The notes under the pieces: model-generated | Seen by the model: the letters and a program-made list of their open reading frames with translations, nothing else | The model's database searches: none | Told to the model about the DNA's origin: nothing | Program-made: the position numbers and the translations under genes | Part shown: piece after piece, positions 1 through 10,253 of the stretch | Layout of the letters: each line of letters opens with the position of its first letter | Numbering within the stretch: the stretch's first letter is position 1 | Source of the DNA: Xenorhabdus ishibashii | GTDB lineage: Bacteria > Pseudomonadota > Gammaproteobacteria > Enterobacterales > Enterobacteriaceae | Direction: 5' to 3' | Assembly: GCF_002632755.1 (NCBI RefSeq) | Contig: NZ_NJAK01000002.1 | Coordinates: 279,200 to 343,199, forward strand | Length of the DNA: 64,000 nt

Positions 1-540
1 AGCGATCTCTTCCCGAAAATGGTGTTTACCCAATTTTACGAGTTTTTCAGCGGTGTCAATGGCTTTATTCCAGTCACTAATTGACTGATAAATGGTTAGC
101 AAGGAGTTGAAGGCATTTTCACGGAAATCAGTTTCGTCAATTAACTGAACAAACATACTTTCTGCTCGATCATAGACTCCGGCAGCCATATAATCTTGCC
201 CAAGCTGTTGGATCGCAAGCAAACGTTGTTCAAATGTCAGGGAAGCACTTTCCATCAAAGACTGGTGAATACGGATAGCTCTTTCCACTTCGCCACGGGA
301 ACGGAAGAGATTTCCCAATGTCAGATGAGCCTCAAATGCAGAACTATCTTCTTTCAGCATATCAAGAAATAAATCTACCGCCTTATCCTGCTGATTGGAA
401 AGCAAAAAATTAACACCATCAACATACTCACGCGAAAGGCGGTCAGCCGATTGTTGCTTATCTTGTTGAGCACTTCTGCGCCCCATATACCAGCCATAGG
501 CGGCAGCAATGGGAAGCAACAGAAACAACAGCTCTAACAT
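1..540 (-). CDS. lapB: LapB, lipopolysaccharide assembly/regulatory protein (N-terminal part only)
   Basis: The gene runs off the left window edge; 180 codons of the N-terminal part are present, starting from the ATG whose complement is at 538-540. The protein begins with a short membrane anchor (LELLFLLLPIAAAYGWYMG) and a GRRS-type sequence, followed by tetratricopeptide-like helices such as AFEAHLTLGNLFRSRGEVERA. This matches LapB (YciM), the inner-membrane TPR protein that in E. coli controls LpxC turnover through FtsH and so balances lipopolysaccharide synthesis. It lies 6 bases after lapA on the same strand, the standard lapA-lapB arrangement. The C-terminal rubredoxin-like metal domain would be outside the window. 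Confidence 0.93.
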   Translation of the reverse strand, partial: MLELLFLLLPIAAAYGWYMGRRSAQQDKQQSADRLSREYVDGVNFLLSNQQDKAVDLFLDMLKEDSSAFEAHLTLGNLFRSRGEVERAIRIHQSLMESASLTFEQRLLAIQQLGQDYMAAGVYDRAESMFVQLIDETDFRENAFNSLLTIYQSISDWNKAIDTAEKLVKLGKHHFREEIA

Positions 541-546
541 GAAGAA

Positions 547-861
547 TTATTCCTTGTTTAAGGCTACGGTAGATACGACTTTTTTGGCTGATTCAGATGG
601 CTGCCCCACTTGAGTTTCCAGTCGCTTGATTTTACGTTTCACATGTCGCAAAGAAATACAGGCACGTAAGTAAAAAACCCCACAAACTCCCCAACCGAGG
701 ATAAAGCCAACAGCAAACAACGCAGCCAGCAATGTGGATACAGAGTAATGACCCTTAGCAATCAAATAATTGAACGTCACTATCTGATTATTATTTGCTC
801 CCAGTGTTACTGAGATAACAAAAACAACCAGTGCCAGTAATAAGATCAGAAAATATTTCAC
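547..861 (-). CDS. lapA: LapA, lipopolysaccharide assembly protein A
   Basis: This is a 104-residue inner-membrane protein with two hydrophobic segments, at about residues 3-21 and 42-65. They are separated by a short polar loop (GANNNQIVTFNYLIAKGHYS), and a basic C-terminal coil follows (RHVKRKIKRLE). Length and layout fit LapA (YciS, DUF1049), the partner of LapB in lipopolysaccharide assembly. In E. coli pgpB lies directly upstream of lapA. Here no pgpB is present and lapA faces ribA across about 350 bases, so it should have its own promoter there. Confidence 0.93.
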   Translation of the reverse strand: MKYFLILLLALVVFVISVTLGANNNQIVTFNYLIAKGHYSVSTLLAALFAVGFILGWGVCGVFYLRACISLRHVKRKIKRLETQVGQPSESAKKVVSTVALNKE

Positions 862-1213
862 ATTTCTTCCTGTTATCTATCGTTGCTGATTGATTATGTC
901 AAATAACAGACATAGTGGCGTGCTAAATTAGCATTTCTCGTCTACGTAAAGGAAGCAATTTATTGCAACAAACGTTGATTTTCCTCTTTTTACCATAAAT
1001 ACATCTGCAAAAATCTGCCTATAGTTTAGCATGTTAATATATTTATTATTAAAGAACCTGGCGCTTTATATTCATGCGTATTAATAATTTCTGTTACAAT
1101 GCGCTGGTGTGTATGCGTTGTAATCAGAGAAAATTTTTTTGCGTAGTTTTAGCTGATTTCTCAACCGGTATTGTTCTGAGTATCGCAATATTTATAACGA
1201 GTTAAATCAACAT
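862..1213. promoter_or_regulatory. Divergent intergenic region between lapA and ribA
   Basis: These 352 AT-rich bases separate two divergently transcribed genes and must carry both promoters. No reading frame resembling PgpB, which sits here in E. coli, is visible. A short inverted repeat, TATGTC and GACATA separated by eight bases, lies near 896-915. I could not assign a regulator to it. Confidence 0.5.
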
Positions 1214-1822
1214 ATGAATACAAAAATACAGCTAAAACGAGTAGCTGAAGCAAAATTACCTACGCCATGGGGCGAGTTTTTAATGATTGGATTTGAAGAA
1301 ATCAAAACAGGCCGCGATCATGTTGCCCTTGTTTTCGGTGATATTTCTGGTGATGAACCTGTACTATCGCGTATCCATTCTGAATGCCTCACTGGTGATG
1401 CTTTATTCAGCCTAAGATGCGATTGTGGTTTCCAGTTAGAGGCGGCGCTTTCGCAAATTAGTCAGGAAGGCCGTGGCATTCTGCTCTATCACCGCCAAGA
1501 AGGCCGCAATATTGGCCTGCTGAATAAAATTCGTGCCTATGCTTTACAAGATCAAGGTATTGATACTGTTGAGGCTAACCACCAATTAGGTTTTGCTGCC
1601 GATGAAAGAGATTTCACCCTGTGCTCAGACATGTATAAGCTTTTGAATATTAATTCTGTTCGTCTTCTTACTAACAACCCTAAAAAAGTTGAAATCATGA
1701 TAGAAGCGGGTATTAATATCATCGAACGTGTCCCATTGATTGTAGGGCGCAACCCTCAAAATGCTCACTATTTGGATACCAAAGCCAGCCGAATGGGTCA
1801 TATGCTGTTCAAATCAAGCTAA
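1214..1822 (+). CDS. ribA: GTP cyclohydrolase II
   Basis: RibA opens the imidazole ring of GTP to give 2,5-diamino-6-ribosylamino-4-pyrimidinone 5'-phosphate, formate and pyrophosphate, the first step of riboflavin synthesis. The 202-residue protein carries the zinc-binding cysteines C58, C69 and C71 in [10 protein letters not shown] and LRCDCG. It also has the conserved GTP-binding RQEGRNIGL and the NNPKKVE segment. It is six residues longer than E. coli RibA because of a short N-terminal extension before [15 protein letters not shown]. The gene is monocistronic, convergent with acnA as in E. coli, and followed by a good terminator. Confidence 0.97.
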   Translation: MNTKIQLKRVAEAKLPTPWGEFLMIGFEEIKTGRDHVALVFGDISGDEPVLSRIHSECLTGDALFSLRCDCGFQLEAALSQISQEGRGILLYHRQEGRNIGLLNKIRAYALQDQGIDTVEANHQLGFAADERDFTLCSDMYKLLNINSVRLLTNNPKKVEIMIEAGINIIERVPLIVGRNPQNAHYLDTKASRMGHMLFKSS

Positions 1823-1853
1823 AATTTTTTCAATTCATTTCTAAAAAATATGA

Positions 1854-1883
1854 AAAAACTGCGTCGGTGTGGGCGCAGTTTTT
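1854..1883 (+). terminator. Terminator after ribA
   Basis: The perfect 10-bp stem AAAAACTGCG / CGCAGTTTTT has a 10-base loop and lies 32 bases past the ribA stop. Its A and T tracts make it a plausible bidirectional terminator for the convergent ribA and acnA genes. Confidence 0.85.
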
Positions 1884-1919
1884 ATTTCTAAATGTGATTC
1901 CTTTTATTGATATTTCTTA

Positions 1920-4607
1920 TTATTTCAACATATTACGAATCACATAATGTAAAATACCATCATGATAGAAGTAAGCCAGTTCTGTTCCTGTATCAATGCG
2001 ACAACGGGTATCAATCACAATCTCCCGTCCGTTGGCATAAGTCATTTTCACTACAATCGTCTGTCCAGGCTGAATGTCAGATAATCCTGTAATATCAATT
2101 CGCTCCTCTCCCGTCAGGTTTAACGTCTTGCGGCTAACACCTTGAGGAAACTCCAATGGCAAAATGCCCATACCAATCAAGTTGGAACGGTGGATACGTT
2201 CAAAAGATTCCGCAATCACAACCCTAACCCCTAGTAATCTTGTCCCTTTTGCCGCCCAGTCACGGCTTGATCCTGAACCATATTCTTTACCTGCAATAAT
2301 AGCTAATGGTGTTTTTTCTTCCTGATAACGCATAGCGGCATCATAAATAGCAAGTTGGGATTGTGAGGGAATATGACGGGTATATCCTCCTTCAACCGAT
2401 ACCATTTCATTACGAATACGAATATTGGCAAACGTTCCTCGCATCATAACTTCATGGTTGCCACGTCTTGAGCCATAAGAGTTAAAATCTTCTGGAGCAA
2501 CGCCATGTTCTTGTAAGTAACGTCCAGCAGGACTATCAGCCTTGATGTTTCCCGCAGGGGAAATATGATCCGTCGTAACTGAGTCCCCCAATATCGCCAA
2601 AATGTGAGCCTGATGAATGTCTGTAACCGGTTTAGGTTTAGCTGTCATATCACTGAAGAAAGGTGGGTGCCGTATATAGGTGGAGTCTGGTTGCCAAGCA
2701 TAATTCGCTGAACTTTCGACACGCAGAGATTGCCAACTTTCGTCACCATCAAACACAGAATCGTATTCTTTATGAAACATTTCGGTTCTGACTTTTCCAA
2801 TCGCTTCTGCAACTTCTGTACTATCAGGCCAAATATCCTTCAAGTAAACATCATTACCTTGCTGATCTTTTCCGATAGGTTCTCGCGTCAGATCCTTTTT
2901 CATACTGCCGGAAAGTGCATAAGCTACCACCAGCGGTGGTGATGCCAGCCAGTTAGTTTTTACTAAAGGATGAATGCGCCCTTCAAAATTTCGATTACCG
3001 GAAAGCACTGCCCCAACGGTGAGATCAGATTGCTTAATCGCAGCTTCAATAGGATCAGGCAATGGCCCTGAATTACCTATGCAGGTGGTACAACCATACC
3101 CCACTAAATTAAAACCCAATTTTTCCAGATATGGCATGAAACCTGCCAGTTCCAGATAACTTGTCACAACTTTAGAGCCTGGAGCCAGCGAAGTTTTAAC
3201 CCATGGTTGACGGTGCAAACCTTTTTCAACCGCTTTTTTGGCAAGTAATCCCGCTGTCATCAATACACTGGGGTTAGAGGTGTTTGTGCAAGAGGTAATG
3301 GCAGCAATCGCCACAGCACCATCTTGCAATGAAAAGGTTTGGTTATCTAAAGTCACTGATACCGCTGATGAGTGCTCTTGAGTTTTATGGATATCCAATT
3401 CCATGGCGGACTGAAAAGCCTGTGGTACATTTCCCAATGCAACTCTGTCTTGAGGACGTCTCGGCCCAGCTAAACTTGCTTCAACCGTCGACATGTCCAA
3501 CTCTAGGGTGCTGGTAAAAATAGGTTCATCCCCCGTATTACGCCATAACCCCTGAGTTTTGCAATACGCTTCAACCAAAGCAATTTCTTCTTCATGGCGC
3601 CCCGTTAAACGCATATAGTCTAATGTAATGTCATCAACAGGGAAGAAACCACAAGTCGCACCATATTCAGGGGACATATTGGCAATAGTTGCCCGATCTG
3701 CCAGTGGCAAATCAGATAACCCATCACCATAAAATTCAACAAATTTGCCCACAACACCATGCTGACGCAACATTTGTGTCACAGTCAATACCAGATCAGT
3801 TGCTGTGATCCCTTCTTGCAGTTTTCCGGTCAGTTTAAAGCCAACAACATCTGGGATCAGCATGGAAACTGGCTGCCCCAGCATCGCCGCCTCGGCTTCA
3901 ATTCCCCCCACGCCCCACCCCAAAACGCCCAATCCATTAATCATGGTTGTGTGAGAATCCGTTCCGACTAACGTATCAGGATAGGCAAAGTCCTTACCAT
4001 CCTGATTTTCATACCAGACGGCCTTTCCCAGATATTCCAGGTTAACCTGATGGCAAATCCCCGTTCCAGGAGGGACAACGCGAAAACGGTTAAAAGCTTT
4101 CTGCCCCCAACGTAAAAACAGATAACGTTCATAGTTACGTACCATCTCTATCTGAACGTTTTCTGAAAATGCCTGTTCAGTGCCAAATTTATCAACCATC
4201 ACTGAATGGTCAATCACCAAATCAACCGGAGATAACGGATTAACCTGTTCTACATTTCCGCCGAGTCTCAACACGGCTTCCCGCATTGCAGCAAGATCCA
4301 CGACAGCCGGCACACCTGTAAAATCCTGCATAAGTACGCGAGCGGGGCGATAAGCAATTTCCCTGTCTGCATGGCCGGTTTTCTGCCATTCCACCAGCTC
4401 CCGCAAATCATCTTCCACAACTGATTCACCATCAACATGGCGCAAGAGATTTTCGAGCAGAATTTTCAGAGACTTTGGCAGGCGGGATATATCGCCCAAT
4501 TGTTGAGATAACAGAGGTAAGCTGTAATAGTGATAGGTTTTACTGCCAGTGGATTTGCTTCCAATCGAGAGCGTTGAAGCACTGTCCGTTTTCAATTTAA
4601 ACGACAT
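1920..4607 (-). CDS. acnA: Aconitate hydratase A
   Basis: AcnA is a cytosolic [4Fe-4S] enzyme that interconverts citrate and isocitrate in the TCA cycle; in E. coli it is the stress- and stationary-phase isozyme. The 895-residue protein has the three cluster-ligand cysteines, one in ITSCTNTSNP (about residue 440) and two in GCTTCIGNSG (about 505). It also has the DSHTTMINGLGV active-site segment and the C-terminal swivel domain with KEYGSGSSRDWAAKG. A strong ribosome-binding site (AAAGGAGGAG) precedes the start. In E. coli the order is cysB, two small membrane-protein genes, acnA. Here the small genes are absent and an unrelated gene on the other strand lies between. Confidence 0.98.
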   Translation of the reverse strand: MSFKLKTDSASTLSIGSKSTGSKTYHYYSLPLLSQQLGDISRLPKSLKILLENLLRHVDGESVVEDDLRELVEWQKTGHADREIAYRPARVLMQDFTGVPAVVDLAAMREAVLRLGGNVEQVNPLSPVDLVIDHSVMVDKFGTEQAFSENVQIEMVRNYERYLFLRWGQKAFNRFRVVPPGTGICHQVNLEYLGKAVWYENQDGKDFAYPDTLVGTDSHTTMINGLGVLGWGVGGIEAEAAMLGQPVSMLIPDVVGFKLTGKLQEGITATDLVLTVTQMLRQHGVVGKFVEFYGDGLSDLPLADRATIANMSPEYGATCGFFPVDDITLDYMRLTGRHEEEIALVEAYCKTQGLWRNTGDEPIFTSTLELDMSTVEASLAGPRRPQDRVALGNVPQAFQSAMELDIHKTQEHSSAVSVTLDNQTFSLQDGAVAIAAITSCTNTSNPSVLMTAGLLAKKAVEKGLHRQPWVKTSLAPGSKVVTSYLELAGFMPYLEKLGFNLVGYGCTTCIGNSGPLPDPIEAAIKQSDLTVGAVLSGNRNFEGRIHPLVKTNWLASPPLVVAYALSGSMKKDLTREPIGKDQQGNDVYLKDIWPDSTEVAEAIGKVRTEMFHKEYDSVFDGDESWQSLRVESSANYAWQPDSTYIRHPPFFSDMTAKPKPVTDIHQAHILAILGDSVTTDHISPAGNIKADSPAGRYLQEHGVAPEDFNSYGSRRGNHEVMMRGTFANIRIRNEMVSVEGGYTRHIPSQSQLAIYDAAMRYQEEKTPLAIIAGKEYGSGSSRDWAAKGTRLLGVRVVIAESFERIHRSNLIGMGILPLEFPQGVSRKTLNLTGEERIDITGLSDIQPGQTIVVKMTYANGREIVIDTRCRIDTGTELAYFYHDGILHYVIRNMLK

Positions 4608-4893
4608 AACTCCTCCTTTCTTATTATTAATGGTCAGCTACCATTAAACATAACATATAAGTAAATATTTGTTATTCCCTAACCACACATTTTACTAATT
4701 ATCTATAAACCCTCATTTGTTGATAAATTTTAATGATGACACCCCTAAAGCAGATATGCTTTATTCATGCCATAAAAGCGTGATTGAATTATCTCTAAAA
4801 TTTTTACATATTTCTGATTAATAGGTTGCAACTTACAAAATAAAGGTATATTCAGATTACTCAATGAGTTTATTAGAGATTGGAGGTAAAATT

Positions 4894-5730
4894 ATGGATA
4901 CAGAAAAAAATAAAGAATACCAACATTATCTAAGCCATATACAGCAAGCAGATCAATTTTTTTCGGCTGGCAGAGATAAATTTTCCTTGTCGGATTATCA
5001 GCTTAGTGATACAGACGGCCTTGTCCAATTTGTTATTACTTCAAATATTGTTGATAAAGCCAGTATTATACAGAAAATGAATGAAATCAAAAAAATGCAG
5101 ATAGGCCTTTCTTCAATCGCTGCCGATTACATCACCAAATATACCAATACCTATGGCAAAGAATATAAAACTGACATTCAATTTTGGGGAGATATTATGG
5201 CAAAACTGCCATTAATGAGCGTCATAAATATCGAAAGCCAAACTTATCAGCATGAAATGAAAGGAATTTATATTGCAACAAATTTACTCCAACTCATCAT
5301 GGATATTATTTTAAATGCAAATTCGCCAAGCCTGAAAAGCTTTTCCGATTTCTTGCAAAAACAAGGTGATGCCATAAGACTAGGTTTAAAACGGAATGGA
5401 GATCATTATTCCACCCTCACATTAGCCAGTGTTATTGAAGCAATTGGGGTTGAAGATCGGGTCATGTATATCCCTAAAATAAAACTCTATAAAATAGATT
5501 TTGACAGAACCAACTCAGAAGTGACGTCAAACTGTGCCTCTACCGAGAGCGTGAATGTTGAATTTACTTACTCCTCTTGTATTTCCTTATTTAATTATCA
5601 AGCGTTAGAAAACCATGAAGTTAAAACAGCTTTCGATAATTTCATTCTTAAAAATCAAAAATCTTCAATTGAAGATTCTGACAATTTTTTCAGTGGTGAA
5701 TTTAAGCCTATGCTCCCAATGGGGACATAA
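4894..5730 (+). CDS. Unrecognised 278-residue accessory protein
   Basis: I do not recognise this family. The start at 4894 (MDTEKNKEYQHY) is preferred over an in-frame ATG at 4864 because TGGAGGT lies 7 bases before it. The protein has no signal peptide. It begins with a charged N-terminus and has a hydrophobic stretch at about residues 124-140 (GIYIATNLLQLIMDIIL). The C-terminal half is richer in beta-type residues, includes two nearby cysteines (NCASTE and SSCISLF), and ends in FKPMLPMGT. The gene is AT-rich, sits alone on the plus strand between acnA and cysB, which are neighbours in E. coli, and ends in an unusually strong hairpin. It looks like a lineage-specific insertion. A secreted, toxin-like or inclusion-type protein is possible but unsupported. 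Confidence 0.75.
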   Translation: MDTEKNKEYQHYLSHIQQADQFFSAGRDKFSLSDYQLSDTDGLVQFVITSNIVDKASIIQKMNEIKKMQIGLSSIAADYITKYTNTYGKEYKTDIQFWGDIMAKLPLMSVINIESQTYQHEMKGIYIATNLLQLIMDIILNANSPSLKSFSDFLQKQGDAIRLGLKRNGDHYSTLTLASVIEAIGVEDRVMYIPKIKLYKIDFDRTNSEVTSNCASTESVNVEFTYSSCISLFNYQALENHEVKTAFDNFILKNQKSSIEDSDNFFSGEFKPMLPMGT

Positions 5731-5735
5731 AGTAA

Positions 5736-5778
5736 AAGATTAGGCCACCTCCCTGCTACTTGGAGGTGGCCTAATCTT
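5736..5778. terminator. Perfect 17-bp hairpin between the accessory gene and cysB
   Basis: The arms AAGATTAGGCCACCTCC (5736-5752) and GGAGGTGGCCTAATCTT (5762-5778) are exactly complementary around a 9-base loop. The hairpin starts 5 bases after the stop of the plus-strand gene and lies 52 bases past the convergent cysB stop. It most likely ends transcription from both sides, although the T tract after it is weak. Confidence 0.8.
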
Positions 5779-5829
5779 CTTGGTACTATCTATTTTATTT
5801 AAATCTATCTTAATGATATTAAATATTTT

Positions 5830-7165
<1,336 letters not shown>

Positions 7166-9763
7166 TTACTTTTCTTTCACAACCCAAGCCCCTTCAATAA
7201 AAAATGCAGCCCATCCGGTAGCTCTGCCATTTTTCTCTGACGAAACGTATTGCTGCTTAGTTTTACGGCTAAAACGGACAACTGTTTTATTCCCTTCAGG
7301 ATCAGCAACAGGTGCTTCTGCTAAATAACGCAGTTTCTCCGATAAACGATCTTTGAACCGAACAAGCTCTTCAACCAATGGTGCTCGCGTTTCGCGAGAT
7401 TTAGGGAAAGTGTTGGCTGCTAAAAATACACCAGCCGCGCCATCACGCAGGACAAAGTAGGCATCCGATTTTTCACACGCCAGTTCAGGTAATGGAACCG
7501 GATCTTCTTTCGGCGGTGCCACTTCCCCATTACGCAAAATTTTACGGGTATTTTTACATCCTTCGTTCGTACAACCCATATATTTACCAAAACGCCCCAT
7601 TTTCAGGTGCATTTCTGAACCGCACTTATCACACTCAACTATCGGCCCATCATAACCCTTAATGCGGAATTCACCTTCTTCAACTTCATAACCATCACAT
7701 TCTGGGTTACTACCACATACGTGCAATTTACGTTGAGTGTCAATCAAATAACTGTCCATCGCTGTACCACATTTTTTACAGCGAGGACGGGCACGCAATG
7801 CATTGGTTTCAGCATCATCCCCTTCCAGGATATTTAGGATTTCATTTTCCGGGATAAGGTTAATCGTCTGTTTGCATCGCTCTTTAGGTGATAACGCATA
7901 ACCAGAGCAACCAAGAAATACCCCTGTTGTCGCAGTACGAATTCCCATTGGGCGGCTACAGGTCGGGCACTCAATTGAGGTAATCACCATCGGGTTCGGG
8001 CGCATACCACCTTCATCTGGTTCTTTGCTGGCTACATCAAGCTGCTCACTGAAATTAGAGAAAAATTCGTCCAGAACGCCTTTCCAATTCGCATCATTAT
8101 TGGCTACATGATCGAGCTGGTCTTCCATTCTTGCCGTAAAATCGTAGTTCATCAATTCGTTGAAGTTTTCTTCCAAACGATCATTAACAATTTCACCCAT
8201 TTTCTCTGCGTAGAACCGTCGATTCTCAACGCGAACATAACCACGCTCTTGAATAGTTGAGATAATTGATGCATAAGTCGATGGACGACCAATTCCGCGT
8301 TTTTCCAATTCTCTGACCAAGGACGCTTCACTAAAACGCGCAGGAGGTTTTGTAAAATGCTGGCTTGGTACCAACTGTTGCAAATCAAGCTCTGTGCCCA
8401 CTTCAACAACTGGCAAAGTATTATCTTCATCGCCTTTGCGCAAAGTCGGCATTACTTTTGTCCAACCATCAAAACGCAGTGTACGGCCTTTGGCACGTAG
8501 CTCAAAATCACCAGCTTGCACGATCAATGTCGTGGAATCATATTTCGCAGGTGTCATCTGACAAGCAATGAATTGACGCCAGATAAGCTGATACAATTTT
8601 TGTGCATCAGTTTCCATATCTTTCAATTCTTCTGCTATGACATTAACATCAGAAGGGCGAATCGCCTCATGGGCTTCCTGAGAGTTTTCCTTGCTACTGT
8701 AAACGTTAACACTCTTTGGCAAGTATTTATCACCAAAATGGTGACTGATATAACCACGAACCATTTCCAACGCATCCTGACTCAAGTTAGTTGAGTCTGT
8801 ACGCATATAAGTGATATACCCAGCTTCATATAGGCGTTGGGCCATCATCATGGTTTTCTTAACCCCAAATCCAAGCCGTGTACTTGCAGCCTGTTGCAAT
8901 GTTGAGGTAATGAATGGTGCACTCGGCTTACTGGATGTCGGGCGATCTTCACGCTCAATGACTTTGTACCTCGCTTTTTCAAGCAAAGATACTGCTGACT
9001 GCGTTTGTTGCGCATTTACGGGCTTAAATGGTTTTCCCTTCTCATGGGTCACTTCCATATGAAGGGCAATATTATCCTTCGCCATTAAATCCGCGTGCAG
9101 TTGCCAATATTCCTCTGGTACAAATGCCTTAATTTCCCGTTCCCGCTCAACCACAAGACGGACTGCGACAGATTGCACCCGCCCAGCGGATAAGCCTCTG
9201 GCCACTTTTTTCCACAGTAGCGGAGAAACCATATAACCTACAACGCGATCCATAAAACGACGCGCTTGCTGGGCATTCACACGGTCAAGATTCAATTCAC
9301 CAGGATTATCAAAAGCCTGTGTGATCGCATTTTTGGTAATTTCATTGAATACAACCCGACTGAAACGGGAATCATCCCCACCAATTACTTCCCGCAGGTG
9401 CCATGCAATAGCCTCCCCCTCGCGGTCAAGATCCGTTGCAAGATAGATATGATCGGCTTTTTCAGCCAGCGTTTTCAGCTCTGAAACAACTTTTTCCTTG
9501 CCTGGCAAAATTTGATAGTTTGCTTCCCAGCCATGATAAGGATCGACGCCCATACGAATGATTAGCGCCGTTTTCTCATCTTTTTTTACTTTCTTTTTAT
9601 TCTTATCGCTAGATGAGCTTGAACTCTTTTGACTCACTGTTCCACTCGTCGGCAAATCACGGATATGCCCTACACTGGATTTTACAACGTAGTCATTCCC
9701 CAGATATTTATTGATTGTTTTGGCTTTTGCCGGGGATTCTACTATAACAAGAGCTTTAGCCAT
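7166..9763 (-). CDS. topA: DNA topoisomerase I
   Basis: TopA relaxes negative supercoils through a covalent 5'-phosphotyrosine. The 865-residue protein starts [21 protein letters not shown], the Toprim domain, with the acidic [11 protein letters not shown] motif. The catalytic tyrosine lies in [10 protein letters not shown] at about residue 320. Three four-cysteine zinc motifs follow near residues 600-750, beginning [18 protein letters not shown] and CDKCGSEMH, and then a basic C-terminal domain. A low-complexity insert, [18 protein letters not shown], sits near residue 47, at a loop where the E. coli protein also has a polar linker. The gene lies upstream of cysB as in E. coli. Confidence 0.98.
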   Translation of the reverse strand: MAKALVIVESPAKAKTINKYLGNDYVVKSSVGHIRDLPTSGTVSQKSSSSSSDKNKKKVKKDEKTALIIRMGVDPYHGWEANYQILPGKEKVVSELKTLAEKADHIYLATDLDREGEAIAWHLREVIGGDDSRFSRVVFNEITKNAITQAFDNPGELNLDRVNAQQARRFMDRVVGYMVSPLLWKKVARGLSAGRVQSVAVRLVVEREREIKAFVPEEYWQLHADLMAKDNIALHMEVTHEKGKPFKPVNAQQTQSAVSLLEKARYKVIEREDRPTSSKPSAPFITSTLQQAASTRLGFGVKKTMMMAQRLYEAGYITYMRTDSTNLSQDALEMVRGYISHHFGDKYLPKSVNVYSSKENSQEAHEAIRPSDVNVIAEELKDMETDAQKLYQLIWRQFIACQMTPAKYDSTTLIVQAGDFELRAKGRTLRFDGWTKVMPTLRKGDEDNTLPVVEVGTELDLQQLVPSQHFTKPPARFSEASLVRELEKRGIGRPSTYASIISTIQERGYVRVENRRFYAEKMGEIVNDRLEENFNELMNYDFTARMEDQLDHVANNDANWKGVLDEFFSNFSEQLDVASKEPDEGGMRPNPMVITSIECPTCSRPMGIRTATTGVFLGCSGYALSPKERCKQTINLIPENEILNILEGDDAETNALRARPRCKKCGTAMDSYLIDTQRKLHVCGSNPECDGYEVEEGEFRIKGYDGPIVECDKCGSEMHLKMGRFGKYMGCTNEGCKNTRKILRNGEVAPPKEDPVPLPELACEKSDAYFVLRDGAAGVFLAANTFPKSRETRAPLVEELVRFKDRLSEKLRYLAEAPVADPEGNKTVVRFSRKTKQQYVSSEKNGRATGWAAFFIEGAWVVKEK

Positions 9764-10069
9764 AGTTACCTTTACCTAATTATCTTCTTTTCAGATGGCG
9801 AAAATCACGGCGTTATGTTGCGATATATAAAATAAAACCTCTTTTTATATTGCGATAGATTTGCAAGATATCAACTAATTTTTATCTTGTACTTTTGCTT
9901 AAGCGCAAACCCTTTGAAATATTTAGGATATTTTATATACCTACACAAACCATGCAATTGTATGTTTTAACAGTTGTAAACAAAATCTTCCATCTGCATG
10001 ACGAAAAGCCCACACTCTACCTGATAAAAAACGATGCGCAACAACTTATTTCTTGAAGGAGCACAATAA
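9764..10069. promoter_or_regulatory. topA upstream region
   Basis: These 306 AT-rich bases precede topA and should contain its supercoiling-sensitive promoters. I cannot assign individual promoter elements with confidence. No gene is visible. Confidence 0.4.
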
Positions 10070-10144
10070 ATGAAAACGGTAACCATGCCTATTAAGCGAG
10101 AATAGTTACTAAAAAAAATAAATAAAATCATAAAGATAAATAAA
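10070..10144 (+). pseudogene. yciN: Remnant of yciN (N-terminal about 25 codons, with stop)
   Basis: A good ribosome-binding site (GAAGGAG, ending at 10061) precedes an ATG at 10070. The frame reads MKTVTMPIKRE, a TAG stop at 10103-10105, then LLKKINKIIK. From memory, E. coli YciN reads PIDRETLLKEANKII near its start, so the match continues in frame across the stop, with TAG in place of the threonine codon. After about codon 23 the similarity ends. The position and strand also fit: in E. coli yciN lies between sohB and topA, opposite to both, exactly as here. I read this as an eroded yciN whose translation signals survive. The product's function is unknown. Confidence 0.62.
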
Positions 10145-10158
10145 TGTTTTTATCAAAA

Positions 10159-10209
10159 AATATGCGGGCAATAAAGGTTATATAAATTTCCCCTATTTAC
10201 CCGCATATT
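10159..10209. terminator. Hairpin downstream of sohB
   Basis: The arms AATATGCGGG (10159-10168) and CCCGCATATT (10200-10209) are perfectly complementary. The 31-base interior can extend the pairing (AATAAAGG with CCCCTATT). The hairpin lies 45 bases past the sohB stop and just after the yciN remnant, so it probably once ended both. Confidence 0.6.
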
Positions 10210-10253
10210 ACCCACATAATATCTGCAATGGTTCTTGATAACTGATTTCTCCG

